From Copromyces sp. CBS 386.78 (lineage: Eukaryota; Ascomycota; Sordariomycetes; Sordariales; Sordariaceae), in NCBI GenBank assembly GCA_030685235.1, contig MU839086.1, positions 124,001 to 188,000 on the forward strand: a DNA stretch of 64,000 bases. Reading direction: 5' to 3'. Position numbers and translations under genes: made by a program. Shown here piece after piece: positions 33,025 to 46,350 of this stretch. Every line of letters starts with the position of its first letter. The stretch's first letter is position 1. Below the pieces are notes generated by a model. It searched no databases, was not told the origin of the DNA, and was given only the letters and a program-made list of their open reading frames with translations.

Positions 33025-36000
33025 TTACCCCGGATTAAAAGAAATTATATAATTGACTAACAATATATAAAACGATTAAAATGCTTATTAATCGTTTAAT
33101 TTACCCTATAAAAGCCTCTATAGCTACTACTACTCTACGCGGCGACCTCTTCAATTTTCCGTACCCCGTATTTCCTACTAGTACCGGCTAATCCGCTCCT
33201 ACCTTTACTAATAGTAGTTAGTCCGTTTTTAGCTACCGGTCCATTATTATTCTATACTACTTTTTTATAATAATCCAATCTAGCGGCGCCGGTTCATTTA
33301 AATAGCTTTCCTAGAATTTCTATACTACTTTTAAGTATATTATAACGTTAGCCTATTTTTATTAATCTAGTACGTATAACGGTGTTTATAGGACGTAGTA
33401 TTTTTATTATTTATTCTTTAAGTTTTATTTATAATTATTTATATTATTAAAATCCTATTCGATAAAGTTTTTCTTATTATTTATCTATTTTATAATTTTC
33501 CTTTAATTTATCTTTACGTTTCTTTTAGTATATTTTTCCTAAAGTTTTACTTTATTAACGTAAAATATAAGATTATACTTTATATTAATTAGGAATCGAA
33601 GAGTAATTATATAGTTACTAGCTTTTAGGATTTCGAATAGCCTTTCTTAAAATAGAATTAATTTAACGTATAATCTTCTAATTTCGAAGTTTTTTATATT
33701 TAGTAAAATTTTATCCCTAACCTTATATTACGGGGCGTCCGACCTCCTTTTATTAATATTATCCTTATATTACTTCTACGCTTCTTTTACTTTAGTCGTT
33801 ACGTAATTTAAAATTGTTTTAAACTGGTTAACGATTTTAATCGCTTTAAAATACTTATCCTATTAAGTTTTTAATATTTTTAGGGGGTACGGCGTAACGG
33901 GCTCGACTTTTATTCGGGGATAGAATTTATAATTAATAAAAAATAGCGAAATTCCTATTATTTTTAAAATTAAATTATTAATAATAAATTTTGCTAATAA
34001 TAATTAATCGACTTAATTATTTTATATTTAATTAATAAAGGTTCGTAAATATTTTTCTATTTCTACGTTAATATATTCCGTTTACCTATTTATAATTAGG
34101 TAAAAAGCGGAGGAGGGCGTAAAGTTAATCTTTAACTTCATTAATAACGCTCTTTAAAATTATAAAATAAATTAGGAACCCCAATTAAATATAATAGTAT
34201 TAAGTAAACTATAAATACTATAAACCTATTCTATAAAGCGGTCCGCTAGTTCTTCTATAGTTAGCCCTACTATAGGGATAAAATACTATATTTTTATTAA
34301 TTTATTAATAATTACTACGACGTATCGAAATATTTATTTACGACGTTCGTAGGGCGTTAATAATATAATGTAATTAATAGAAATATTTTTCTATAGAGCG
34401 AAAGGTACCGGTAATAATTTTAAAAATTTATATAGCGCGTATTGTAATGGTTTCGTCTTTATATCCGTTAGGCAAATCTTATAATAGGTTTTTACTACGT
34501 TATATATTCCTAATTAAAAGAAAGATTAGAGGAGAAGGTTATAAGTCTTTTCCCTCTTTAAGTACCCCGCTCTTAATATATTATAAGTATAGTAGATTAG
34601 TTAGTAATAAATTTCAACGTTTCTAGGGTTAAAGAAAACCGAATTGCAATAATAGATCCGGCCTTATATAGCGTGGTATTTTACGAACGAAAATTTTTTA
34701 AAACTCCCTTTAATTTCCTTTAACTATATTTTTTTTATTAGGTCTATTAAATAAGCGAATACGTTTTAAAGAAGGGTTAATTTTTTATAGGTCTCTATTA
34801 TTAAATTATTTACCAACGTTTTATCTATGATTTTTAAATTATAAAAGTAAATTATTCCGACGAAAATTTCTGAATCCCCTTTATTTTTTAGGATATAAGA
34901 ACTATTAACGAAAATATCTTTCTCTAATAAAACTTTATTCCTTATTAGGAAGCATTTATCGCCTTTATATTTCGGGATATCTTCCGGTTTATAATTTAAT
35001 ATATTAAGGCGGACTTATAGCGAACCTAATTGATATTAAATAATAAAATTAAAGCGGGAGAGAAATTATAATTACTTTATATATTATAATATTAATTATT
35101 TATTAATTATAAAAAACTTTAATCCCTTATAGTCTATTAAAACTTCGAATAACTATTATACTCCTTCCAACTTTAGCTTCTACTCCTCTAGCACTTTAAT
35201 AATAGCGAATAATTCTTTATTATAAATATTATAATTATACTCTATTAACAAATATCGTTAATTAAAATAAATTACCAATTATAATATTCTATTTTCATCG
35301 TATTAAAAGAGAGTACTACTATAAGCCTAATTTAAAGTATCGGTTTTTATAATTATTTACTTAAATTAATTATAAATATACAATATTAATCTGCTAATAA
35401 AAATTCGTTTAAGTATATTAAAAGAACGTTAGTATTAATCTTCCTATTTTTAATCTTTAACGGTCTTTTTTATTAATTCGTACAATAGTCCTACTAAAAT
35501 AGAAAAGTATTTAATAAATTGCTAATAGAAATTAGCGAATCCTAAAAAACGTTAGAACGCCCTCTTAATATTTGGAACCTCCTACGAAGTAATTACTACT
35601 ACCTTCTCTAAGTCTATTTCAATACTTCTAAAGGTAATAATAAGCCCTAAATATTTAGTCCGTTTTATATAGAAATTATACTTATTAATATTAATTTATA
35701 GGCCTACGTTTATTATCTTCTATAGGACTTTATTAACGTACCCTACATAGTCTTCTTCATTCTCCGAATAAATAAAGATATTATTAAAGTAAATAGTAAC
35801 GTATATATTAAAAATATTATATAGGACGTCGTTAATATAATTCTAGAATATTTCTAATACCCTTTATAAATTAAATGGGTATACTAAAGATTTAAAAAGC
35901 CTAAAGCGGGTAATAAATATAGTAAGCTATTCGTAGCCTTCCTTTACCCGTATCCTATTAAATATATTAATAATATCGAACTTAATAAAGATCTTTACCT

Positions 36001-39000
36001 TATACATAGCGTTAAAAGTTTCTTTAATTAATAGAATTAAATATTATATTTTTAAAGTAATATTATTAATACTACGGTAATTAATATAAATACGGATTCC
36101 CCCGCCCGGCTTCTATACTAATAAAATAGGCGAAGCGGCGGCGGATTGGGAGGGACGGATGAACTTCTTTTTAAAATTCTCGTTAATCTATTTTTTAATA
36201 ATAGTAGCCTTAATAAGTAATATTAGTTTAAATTTGGCGTATAGTAATTATTCTCTTAGTCTAAATTCGATTTTATAATCGTATAAATGGTACAAAGGTT
36301 TTTTATCGGCAAACGTAGGAAGAAAAGCGTCGATATATAATTAATAATAATCTATTAATATTCTTTTTATTTCTTTCCTAATTTTTTAAAATTTATTTAT
36401 TTTATTGAAGAATTTTTAAATATTTTCTTTTATTACTTTTATTAAGTGAATATAATAGATAATTTCTTTATAGAATAATACGTTTTTAATTAAATCCCTT
36501 ATTAAAGTAATAAATTTAGCGATTATTATTACCTCCTTTTTTATTTTAAATTTGTATTTACTAGCTATATTATTAATAAAGGAGTAGAGGGAACGTAGAA
36601 AATTGTTTTTATACTTCTCCTTTTGCCTTTTAATAATATTTTCTATAATTTCGTATATAAAATCTATTTCTCGGAATTCTAAAATAGTAGTTAGCTTCTC
36701 TAATTAAATATAGTTAGTAATATATAATTAAAGTTAATCCTTTTCGTAAATAAAGTTGAAGGTGGCAGCATTAAATTCCCTAATATTAATAAGGTTTATA
36801 TTATCCTTAATATATTTACCTATCCGAATAATAGTACGGCGCGTACCTATTAATATATATTTCCCGTTAAATTTAATATACGGTTCGTATAGTATATCCC
36901 GCTTAATTAATATAAAAATAGTAGCAATACTTATAATACCCTATATTTTTACATTTATATAATATATAATAAAAGCTTATAACAGAACTATTAATAATAT
37001 TTTAGCGGGAGAATTGGAAGTCTATTCCTTAAATCCTTTATTTTTAAATTAAGGAGCCCTAATAAATTAGTCCTCGATTTCTTCGTATTAGGCCGCCTCT
37101 TTACGAAAATAGCCCTTAAAGACGTAAGAAGGAGAAGAAGGGAATTTAAAATTATTTTAGGGAGGCGCCTTCTTATAGGCGCGGGCGGTTATAATAGAAA
37201 TAGGGTTAGAGAAGGTTCAGAGTATTTCCGTCTAATTATTAAGGAGCCCTATTAATAAATAACGGTCTTTATAACCCGGGTAATTAAAATATATATTACC
37301 TTTCTTATAATTAATATATAATTTATAGAGTTTTATTTAAGGGAATTTTAAAATAATTAAATATTTATTAAAAAAGTTTTAAATTAAAAAGGTAATAATT
37401 TTTTTATAGTAATTTATTTGTAGCCTTCCTATTATTCTTTCGCTAATTATACCTTTAATGTTTCTATTTATAAATATAAACTTTTTAGGACGAAGAAAGT
37501 AAAAATAGGGAAGATTGTATTTTATAACGAAAGAACGGTTAATAAATATAAATATAAAGTATCTATTATTAATAAAGGAAATATAGTAGTTTTTACGTAT
37601 AGTAGTAATTACGTACGTAGATAATAAAATTGAATTTAGAATAATATTATTTAATAATTAAATTTATACTTCCTTTAAATCTATTAAAGGATTCTATTAT
37701 TTCTATAATATAATTACCCGGTTCGGCCTCTACGTACGATTAGGTATAAAGGTTAAGTATTTTCCAGTTTATTATAATATTTATTACTTACGGCCAATTT
37801 AATCGCAAGAGTTGTAATTATATTAGCGGCTCTTACTAAGCGGACTTTTATAAGTTCTTACCCGGTATTGCTATTATTATATTTACCCTTACCCTTTTAC
37901 TTCTTGCTGGTTAATTTACTATTAATACGAAATTTATTACCCTAATTAATAGATCTGAGGTAATTATAGGCGATATAATTTTATTAGCTATAATAATAAT
38001 AAAGGCCCTTCTCCTTTCGTTCTTTAAAAATTTCGGGGTCGAATATAGTAGAGAGATTTATAAAATTAAAATCTATTTAATTTCCTCCTTAATTTATAGG
38101 TTTATCGGCTATAATGGGAAGGGTTACTATAGCGTTTTTAAAAAAGGAATTTAAATCTTTAAAAGTACTTATAATTATTTTATTATAATAGTCGGCGTCT
38201 TCTAATTTCCAATTGATTTTTTTTACGAACTTTAATTATATAATATAATTATCGTCCTCGGGGAAATCTTAAGTAATTAGGGTACTTCGAAACTATTTAT
38301 TAAATTTATTACGAAGGTAATAAACCTTTATTGTATTATTAAATCCGTATTTATTTATAAATTTAGTAAATTTAATTTCGAAGCGTAAAAAAAGAGTATT
38401 ACCCTAGTAGAGATTAATAAGGCGTTTATTAGTATTTAATTTAATATTAATATTATTATATCGGTCTATAAAGTATATAAGGAAAGTTTTGCCGGTCGCC
38501 TACGATTATTTTTTAAGCTCCCTAGGGAATTTTATAAGTTTTTTTAAGCCGTCGTTTAATACTGAATATAGGTTTAGTTCTAACCGGAATATTGTACGTA
38601 CAATTTAACCCGTTCCGTAAGGAAATAAAAGGAATTGAATTCTTACGTAATTTTAATTTAGTTCTGCTATAATTAAAAAACGTTATAATATTTAGTATTA
38701 TCCTTATCCTTTTTAATAAAGATTGGGGGGTTTTCGATAATGTATTTAGGGGGTTGGGAAACGGCTATTATAATTTCTTTAAGGGCGTTAGAAGTTTCTA
38801 GTATATTAAAGGGGGCTGTAGCGGATATATTTATAATTTATTATTATAGAATTGTAGTTATATATTGTACTGTATTTTATTATTTTACTATAGTATTGTA
38901 ATTTGTAATAATTGTCGAGAACGCCCTTCCTAATAGTTTAATAATAAATTTGAAGGTTAGTTATTAAGCGATGGTCCTAGTAAAGACCTTGTAATTTCAA

Positions 39001-39564
39001 GAAATTAAATATAGCCGAATATCTTCTATAAAGCCGTTTATAAAATCCCGGATACTACGAATAATATTAATAAATTAAAAAAGGGCTGTCTAATAAATTT
39101 TAATATTAGGAATTAAATCTTTAATAAGAACGTTGAAAAGTTCCTTAAAGTCGAATAAGTTGGGGGAATCGTTTATTAATAAGTTAATTCCTTATTTTAT
39201 TTTTTAAGGATTTGGAATAATGTAATCCGGTAGCGAAATATTATTACTACTATTATTATTATTATTAGAGTAATAGTTGTAATTATTATTATTTTCTACG
39301 AAGAAGTTAATTTATAATATAAAGGGGATTATTATAATATAAAAGCGTAATTAAGGGGGACCGCCGTAATATAAAAATATAGTTGTAATAATTAGATTAC
39401 CGCTTTTAGGGTCCGGTCTTAACGAATTTGCGGTTTAATGAAGCGATTCTATATATTGGGGTTTATAATTCCTATAAAGTAATTTTAATATAGTTTTAGA
39501 TTACGCAACTTTTCGCCGAAAAGAAATGTACGTATAAATACAATAGTTTAAAAGTATAATTAAT
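33025..39564 (-). pseudogene. gag-pol of element B (RIPed)
   Basis: Minus-strand gypsy gag-pol, with RT near 35.3-36.2 kb. Catalytic Asp residues are lost and stops are numerous. It is the uninterrupted counterpart of the B' internal region. Plus-strand open frames within it, such as 36756-36962, are shadows. Confidence 0.8.
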
Positions 39565-39872
39565 TATTATAGTATAAAGGTATAAGGTAGGTAAGAATAT
39601 ATGTAATTATATAAAAGAGTAAGAGGAAAGGTTTAAAAGTACGATCTTAAATTAGTCTTTATAGAAGTTAGTCTAGGAGATCAATTCTATAGTAATCTTA
39701 TAAGTACTATAGAACTAGTACGACTTATATAGCGATAGCGATAATAAGGCTATTATAACCTTTTACGAAGGTTGTAATAGCTTTATGTTATATTCGGAAC
39801 TATAGCCTAATCCCTAGCTCCGATAGCTGCTAACCGCATGCTCTGAACTATTACAAGGCTAACCTTGTGATA
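39565..39872 (-). repeat. 5' LTR of element B (308 bp)
   Basis: Plus-strand reading TATTATAGTATAAAGG to CCTTGTGATA; aligns over its full length with 32717-33024. Confidence 0.88.
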
Positions 39873-40217
39873 CTTACTCTTTATTAAGAAGCCTAATAGT
39901 AATTTATAATTCTATTACAATTATAGAATTTTTAACGCTATTATTAGAATAGACCGCTACCCTTTACTACTAATTAAAGAAATTTTTAAAATTATTGCTA
40001 AAATAAAGTAATTTACTAAAATAGATGTAGTATAAGCTTTCTATAAGATTTATATAATAGAGGGCAAAGAAAGTAAAATAGTATTTAAATACCGCTATAA
40101 ATTATTTAAATAGATAATAATACCGTTTAAACTATATAATATATTTATAATGTTTTAATAATATATTAATAGTATTTTAAATAATTATTTTAATAAATTC
40201 GCTTCCGCTTATATAAA
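39873..40217 (+). pseudogene. A' fragment: RT core
   Basis: Matches element A around 27246-27580. It carries the degraded RT segment up to the YxDD region and ends at CTTATATAAA, where B' was inserted. Confidence 0.85.
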
Positions 40218-40525
40218 TATTATAGGGTTAGCCTTGTAATAGTTTAGAGCATGCGGTTGGCAGCTATCGGAGCTAGAGATTAAGTTATAGTTCCGAGTAT
40301 AGTATAAGGCTATTATAGCCTTTACAAAAGGCTATAATAACCTCATTATTGCTATCGCTATATAAATCGTACTAATTTTACAATATTTATAAAATTACTA
40401 TAGAATTAATCTCCTAGACTAGCCTCTATAAAAATTAATTTAAAATCGTACCCTTAAACTTTTCTTTTTACTCCTTCGTACAATTACGTATATTCTTACT
40501 TATTTTATACCTTTATACTATAATA
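40218..40525 (+). repeat. 5' LTR of element B' (308 bp)
   Basis: TATTATAGGGTTAGCC to CTATAATA. It is followed by GTTAATTATACC, the start of the internal region and the place of the primer-binding site. Confidence 0.88.
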
Positions 40526-43500
40526 GTTAATTATACCTTTAAACTATTGTATTTATATATATATCTTTTTCCAACCTTTAGAATTGCGTAGCGAAAAACT
40601 ACGCAGTCTAGAACTATACCGGGATCGCTTCGTAGGAATCGTAAACCCTAATATATAGAATCGCTTTATTAAACCGTAGACTCGTTAAAACCGGACCCTA
40701 AAAATAGTAGTCTAATTATTACGACTACGTCTTTATATTGTAGCAATCCCCTTTTAATTACGCCTTTATATTGTAGTAATCCCCTTTATATTTTAGATTA
40801 ATTTTTTCGCGGAAGACGATAGTAATTACAATTATTATTCTAGTAATAATAATAATAGTAGTAATAATATCTTACTACCGGATTACGTCGTTCTAAGCTT
40901 TTAAAAAACGGGATAAGGAGTTAGCTTATTAAATAATTCCCCCGACTTATTTAATTTTAAGAAGCTTTTTAATGTTTTTACCGTAGATTTAATTCCTAAT
41001 ATTAAAATTTATTGGATAACCCTTCTTTAATTCGTTAATATTATTCGTAGTATCCGGGATTTCGTAAACGGCCTTACGGAGAATATTCGGCTATATTTAG
41101 TTTTTTAAAATTATAAAGTTTTTACTAAAACCGTCGCCCGATAACTAACCTTCAAATTTATTATCGGACTACTAAGAAGGGCACTTATAATTGTTATTAT
41201 AAATTATGATACTATAGTAAAAGAACGGAATATAGTATAATGCGTAATTATAATTCTATAATAACGGGTTATAATTATATCCGCTATAGCCCCCTTTAAT
41301 ATATTAGAAATTTTTAACGCCCCCGAAGAAGCTATAATAACTGTTTCCCGGCCCCCTAAGCGCATTATTAAAGACCCCCCGATCTTTATTGGAGAGGATA
41401 AGGATAATATTAAATATTATAATATTTTCCGGTTATAGAGGAACTAAATTAGGATTATATAGGAATTTAATACCTTTTATTTCTTTATAGAGTAAGTTAA
41501 AATTGTACGTGCAATATTCCGGCTAGGATTAAACCTACGTTTAATATTAAATAACGGTTTAAAGAAATTTATAAAATTCTTTAAAGAGTTTAAGAAGTGG
41601 TTATAAGCGACCGATGAAACTTTCTTTATATATTTTATAAACCGATATAATAATATTAATATTAAATTAAATGTTAATAAACGCTTTATTAATTTTTATT
41701 AAAGTAGTATTCTATTTTTGTATTTTAAAATTGAATTTCCTAAATTTATAAATAAATATAGATTTAATAATGTAATAAAAATTCATTACTTTCGTAATAA
41801 ATTTAATAAATAGTTTCGAAGTATTTTAGTTTTTTAAGATTTCCCCGAAGATAATAATTATATTATATAATTAAAGTTTATAAAGAAGGTTAGCCGGAAA
41901 TTAGAAGACGCCGAATATTGTAATAAAGTAGTTGTAGGTATTTTTAAAGATTTAAATTCCTCCTTTAAAAATGCTATAATAACCTTTCCTATTATAACTG
42001 ATAAACTTGTAAATTAAGGAGGAAATTAAATAGATTTTAATTTTATAAATCTTTTTATTATATTTGACCCCGAAGTTTTTAAAGAACGAAAGGAGAAGGG
42101 CCTTTATTATTGTTATAGTTAATAAAGTTATATTGTCTGTAATTACTTCGGATTTATTAATTAAGGTAATAAACTTCGTGCTAATAGTAAATTGGCCGGT
42201 AAAAAGAAAAAGGGTAGGGGTAAATGCGGTAATAGCGGTATTAAGTAAGAATTTATAGAGGTCTATTTAGTAAGAGCCGCCGATACGACTATAACCTTTG
42301 CGATTAAACTGGCTGCGGACGGTAAATATTATAACGAACCGGAAAATATTTAGCCTTTATGTTTAGTCGCGTATAAAGGCCGAACTAGGTAGTTACGTTA
42401 TAAAAATAATGGGATCTTTTAACGGATTTAGAAAAAATATAAATTTAATTACTAAATAATACTATTCCAAATTCAATTTTATTATCTACGTATATAATTA
42501 CCGGCACGTACAAAGACTACTATATTTCCTTTATTAATAGTAGATATTTTATATTTATATTTATTGATTGTTCTTTTGTTATAAAGTATAATCTTCCTTA
42601 TTTCCGCCTTCTTCGTCCTAAAAAACTCGTATTCGTAAATTAAAACGTTAAAGGTATAATTAGTAAAGGAATAATAAGAAGGCTACGGATAGGTTATTAT
42701 AAAGAGGTTATTACCTTTTTAATTTACAATTTCTCTAGTAAGCACCTAATTATTCTAAGGTTCCTTTAAATAAAATTCTATAAATTATATATTAATTATA
42801 AAAAAGGTAGTATATATTTTAATTACCCGGGTTATAAGGACCGTTATTTACTAACGGGGCTCTTTAATAATTAAATAGAAATACTTTAAGCCTTCTCTAA
42901 CCTTATTTTTATTATAATTGCCCGTGTTTATAAAAAAACGCTTCCTTAAAATAATTCTAAATTCCTTTCCTTTTTTTCTTATATTTTTAAAGAGAACGTC
43001 TTTTCGCACTGCCATAAAAGTCTTCCTACACTGTCGGCAAAAAGGCATATTTCTATAACTTCGCCAAATTTGGGATAAGAGGTATAAGAATAGGGTTTGA
43101 ATTTTTGGTATTTTTTACTCTATAAAACAGCGTTGACAAGGATCTTTAATCTAGCCTCTAGCGTCTTTCCGAAACGAAATATTAAAAAGGAATAAATTTT
43201 ATTAAAATCTTTACCTTTTAGTTATAACTCTCTACGGAATAACGTTGCGATATAATTGTAGGCATAATATTATAAAGAAAAAAATAAGAAAAATTCCAAT
43301 ACAACTCTTACTTACCTAAGCCTTTATTTAGATAAGTTACACCTAATTTTATTTTTTACTACAGTGTAAAAAGACTTTTATGGCAGTGCGAAAAGACGTT
43401 CTCTTTTTAAAAGCTATTTCTGTAAGGAGGCGGCTTAATATAAAGAAATCGAGGATTAATTTATTAGGGTTCCTTAATCTAAAAACGAAGGATTTAAGGA

Positions 43501-44288
43501 GCGGATTTCCGATTCTCCTGTTAAAGTATTGTTAATAGTTTTGTTATAAGCTTTTATTGTATATTACGTAAATATAAGGGTATAAAGTATTGTAAGTACC
43601 GTTATTGTCTTCGTACTAATTAAGCGGGATATACTATACGAATTATATATTAAATTTAATAGGAGACGTATATTAATAGGTATGCGCCGTACTAATATTC
43701 GGGTAAAAAAATATATTAAGGGTAGTATAAACTTTATTAATATTAGGGAATTTAATACCGCTACTTTTAATTTTATTTATAAAAAGGACCGATTTTAGCT
43801 ATATATTATTAGTTACGTTTAATTAAAGAGGCTAACTACCGTTTTAAAATTCTAGGAAATAAATCTTACGTACGAAATTGTAAAAAATATTATTAAAGGG
43901 CGAAGGAAGAAATATAAAGATGATTTTCTATATTCCCTCTATTCTTTTATTAATAATATAGCTGGCAAATACAGATTTGAATTAAAAAAGGAAATAGCGG
44001 TAATCGCTAAATTTATTGCTTTAATAAGGGATTTGGCTAAAGATATATTGCTCTATAAAGAAATTATCCGTTGTATTTACTTAGTAAAAGTAATGGAAGA
44101 GGACGTTTAAAAATTCTTTAATAAAGTAAATAGGCTTTAAAAGACTAAGGAAGAAATAAAAAGGATATTAATAAATTATTATTAATTATATATTAACGTT
44201 TTTCTTTTCGCGTTAGTTAATAAAATACCCCTATACCGTTTATACAACTATAAAATCGAATTTAAACTAAGAGAGTAACTACTATACA
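40526..44288 (+). pseudogene. gag and early pol of B'
   Basis: Degraded gag and protease region, interrupted by the 412-bp inverted-repeat element at 42992-43403. It ends at ACTACTATACA, where element C inserted. Without the insertions it matches element B in reverse. Confidence 0.78.
42984..43411. mobile_element. 412-bp inverted-repeat element (MITE-like) with 8-bp TSD, in B'
   Basis: Element 42992-43403 with terminal inverted repeats of about 43 bp that differ at only two C/T positions. Both start GAGAACGTCTTTTCGCACTG. It is flanked by TTTTTAAA (42984-42991 and 43404-43411). The matching place in element B (about 37110) is uninterrupted. The ends resemble those of the 816-bp element (GAGAA-GTCTTTTCG-AC), so both seem to belong to one superfamily with 8-bp target duplications. 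No protein frame is present; the minus frame at 42851-43048 merely crosses the left end. Confidence 0.8.
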
Positions 44289-44509
44289 TATCACAAGATT
44301 ACCTATAATGGCACTGGGTACTACATAGTCGAATCTATTGGCCATTGGCCAATAGGACCGCATATACGCAACAATGGACCTCGGTCCCGGATCTAGGGCA
44401 CGGCATAGCCTACCCTATATCTAGACCGCACTCCTCCCTCCTCCTTCTTTCCTTCCTCGTATAACTACGTATATCTAACTATACCCCCAACGGTATTATC
44501 CCTATAATA
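44289..44509 (+). repeat. 5' LTR of element C (221 bp)
   Basis: TATCACAAGATTACC to CCCTATAATA, followed by ATTAATTATACC. Large parts, including a TTGGCCATTGGCCAAT palindrome-like run, remain readable and nearly unmutated. Confidence 0.9.
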
Positions 44510-44766
44510 ATTAATTATACCTATTATTACGCTGCGCGCGTACACTTCAAAATAAATTCATCGCCGCCGTTGTAAATATTTCTAACGAGCCCGCAATTTC
44601 GTTATACCATAATATACCTCTCTTTTATCGTACTACAATATACCTCTCTCGTTATATTATAATAAACCTCTTTTTCGTCGTTATAAAGTAGTTAACGGAT
44701 ATTATTTACACTATAAAATAATAAATATTTACACTATAAAATAGCAAGTACTAATTAATTATTTAA

Positions 44767-46350
44767 ATGGCGGCCCCTATTACTAATTTCGATATTACTA
44801 TTTCTACAATTAATACTATTATCGGCTTTAAATACGAATAACTATTTAAAAACGTTATAAAAACCTTTAATAATACTACTCTTTAATACTCAAATAACTT
44901 AATTACAAAAGAAATTTTTAATACCGTTTCTAAATTCGCCTAATATACTACTTTTCCCTACATTATTACTACTCTCGCCCAATTAATTTATACGGACTTA
45001 ATTTAAGCTAATACGTTCGTTAGCGCTGTTTAAAACTCCTTCGAAGCCGCTTACTAATAAATCGCTAATTAAGAAAATACCGTTACCAACCTTTAATAAG
45101 AATTTACTAACCTTTAATAAAAGGTTTAATAGCTTCGTAATAATTTTATTATAATTAACGAAACTAATACTAAATTTAAAAAGACCGCCGAAATTTAAAT
45201 TAAGGCCTTTAAAAAAATCGTTCGTAATAAAATCGCTATACCCGCTTCTATCCCTACCCCTAATTCTAATAATAAAGAAATAGCTACCTTTAAATCCCGT
45301 ACTAGTAAAAACCCCGCCGTTTATACCGGCGAAGATACCTTTACTATTAAAAGAGCCGAAGCTTTCTAAGATTAGAAAAATAAAATTTAATTTTATTAAT
45401 TCTAGAACGCTTAGTAATTTAATTAAAATAAGCGTTATAAATTCGTTCAAATTTTCTTATATTTCGGTAATAATACTTTTAAAATTCTAGCCCCCTATAT
45501 AATACTTATTATTAAAGAAGTAGACCTAACGAAATAGAAGTAGGCAAATATAGAAGCCCTCTTCGAATACTTAGGTATAAAATATAGTCGTATAGACCTC
45601 ACCTTCGAAATATATTAGGACTTTAAATCTTTTAAAATATCTAAGGGTATTAAATAATTCGATTTTAAAAATAAATTTATTATTATCATTAATAAATACA
45701 ATTTTAATAACGCTATAAAAATATACTACTTAAAAATAAAGGTTATAAACGAAATCCGTAATATTATTACTTATTAATAGGATACCCTAACCTATAATAA
45801 TTTCGACGGATAATTCACCCTTTATTATAAGTTTACTACCAATTTAAAAGAGCGCGACTAGCGTAATAAAACTAATATTTACTTTAAAACCGGCACTAGT
45901 ACTAGTAACGCCGCTACCCCCGAACGTACCGTTAACCAAAATAGTACTACTATAAATTTTAACGCTATAAACGCCGTTAACGTTTAATTATCCCGTATAA
46001 TTAATAAAATAATTATTAATTACCGTATAAAAAATAGATTTTATAAACGTTACGCCTAAATTAGCCACTACGCTTACGAATATTATAATAATATTAATAC
46101 CGGTATCCTTAAAGAATAAAGGGAGCGCGAACGTTATAACCGTCGCGCTAAAAAAAGTAATAACAACCGTAGTAAACCTACTATAAATTAGACCGGCTAT
46201 AGTAATAATAGTAATAACGGCGCTTATATTAATACTATTGCCACTAGTAAGCCCGCCGCTCCCGCTATACCCCCTACTCCAACTCCCGCCTAGCCTACGG
46301 AATATAACGCGGGAAATATACCGCCTCTCTACTAAATTGCTTAGAAAGGC
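44767..46350 (+). pseudogene. gag of element C
   Basis: Starts MAAPITNFDITISTI. A long helical capsid-like region follows, with stops at former Gln codons. A former CCHC knuckle lies at about 46046-46090 (now RYA-stop-ISHYAYEYY), then a Pro/Ala/Asn/Ser-rich tail. The minus-strand frame 44998-45450 is a shadow. Confidence 0.75.

Larger units (their letters stand above)
32717..39872 (-). mobile_element. Element B: Ty3/gypsy retrotransposon, minus orientation, inserted in A'
   Basis: LTRs of 308 bp at 39565-39872 (5') and 32717-33024 (3'), 7156 bp in all. The host sequence of A' is interrupted at 32716 and resumes at 39873. The flanks AATAC and CTTAC are only a partial 5-bp duplication. On the minus strand the RT box reads YFNNIFIYSENEEDY (about 35817-35736), a gypsy YFDD motif with both Asp changed to Asn. 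The element is collinear with B' read in reverse and supplies the empty sites for element C (near 36240) and for the 412-bp element (near 37110). No intact frame survives. Confidence 0.85.

Noticed and set aside
44998..45450. 150-codon minus-strand frame
   Set aside because: Antisense shadow of the element C gag, which reads as protein on the plus strand.
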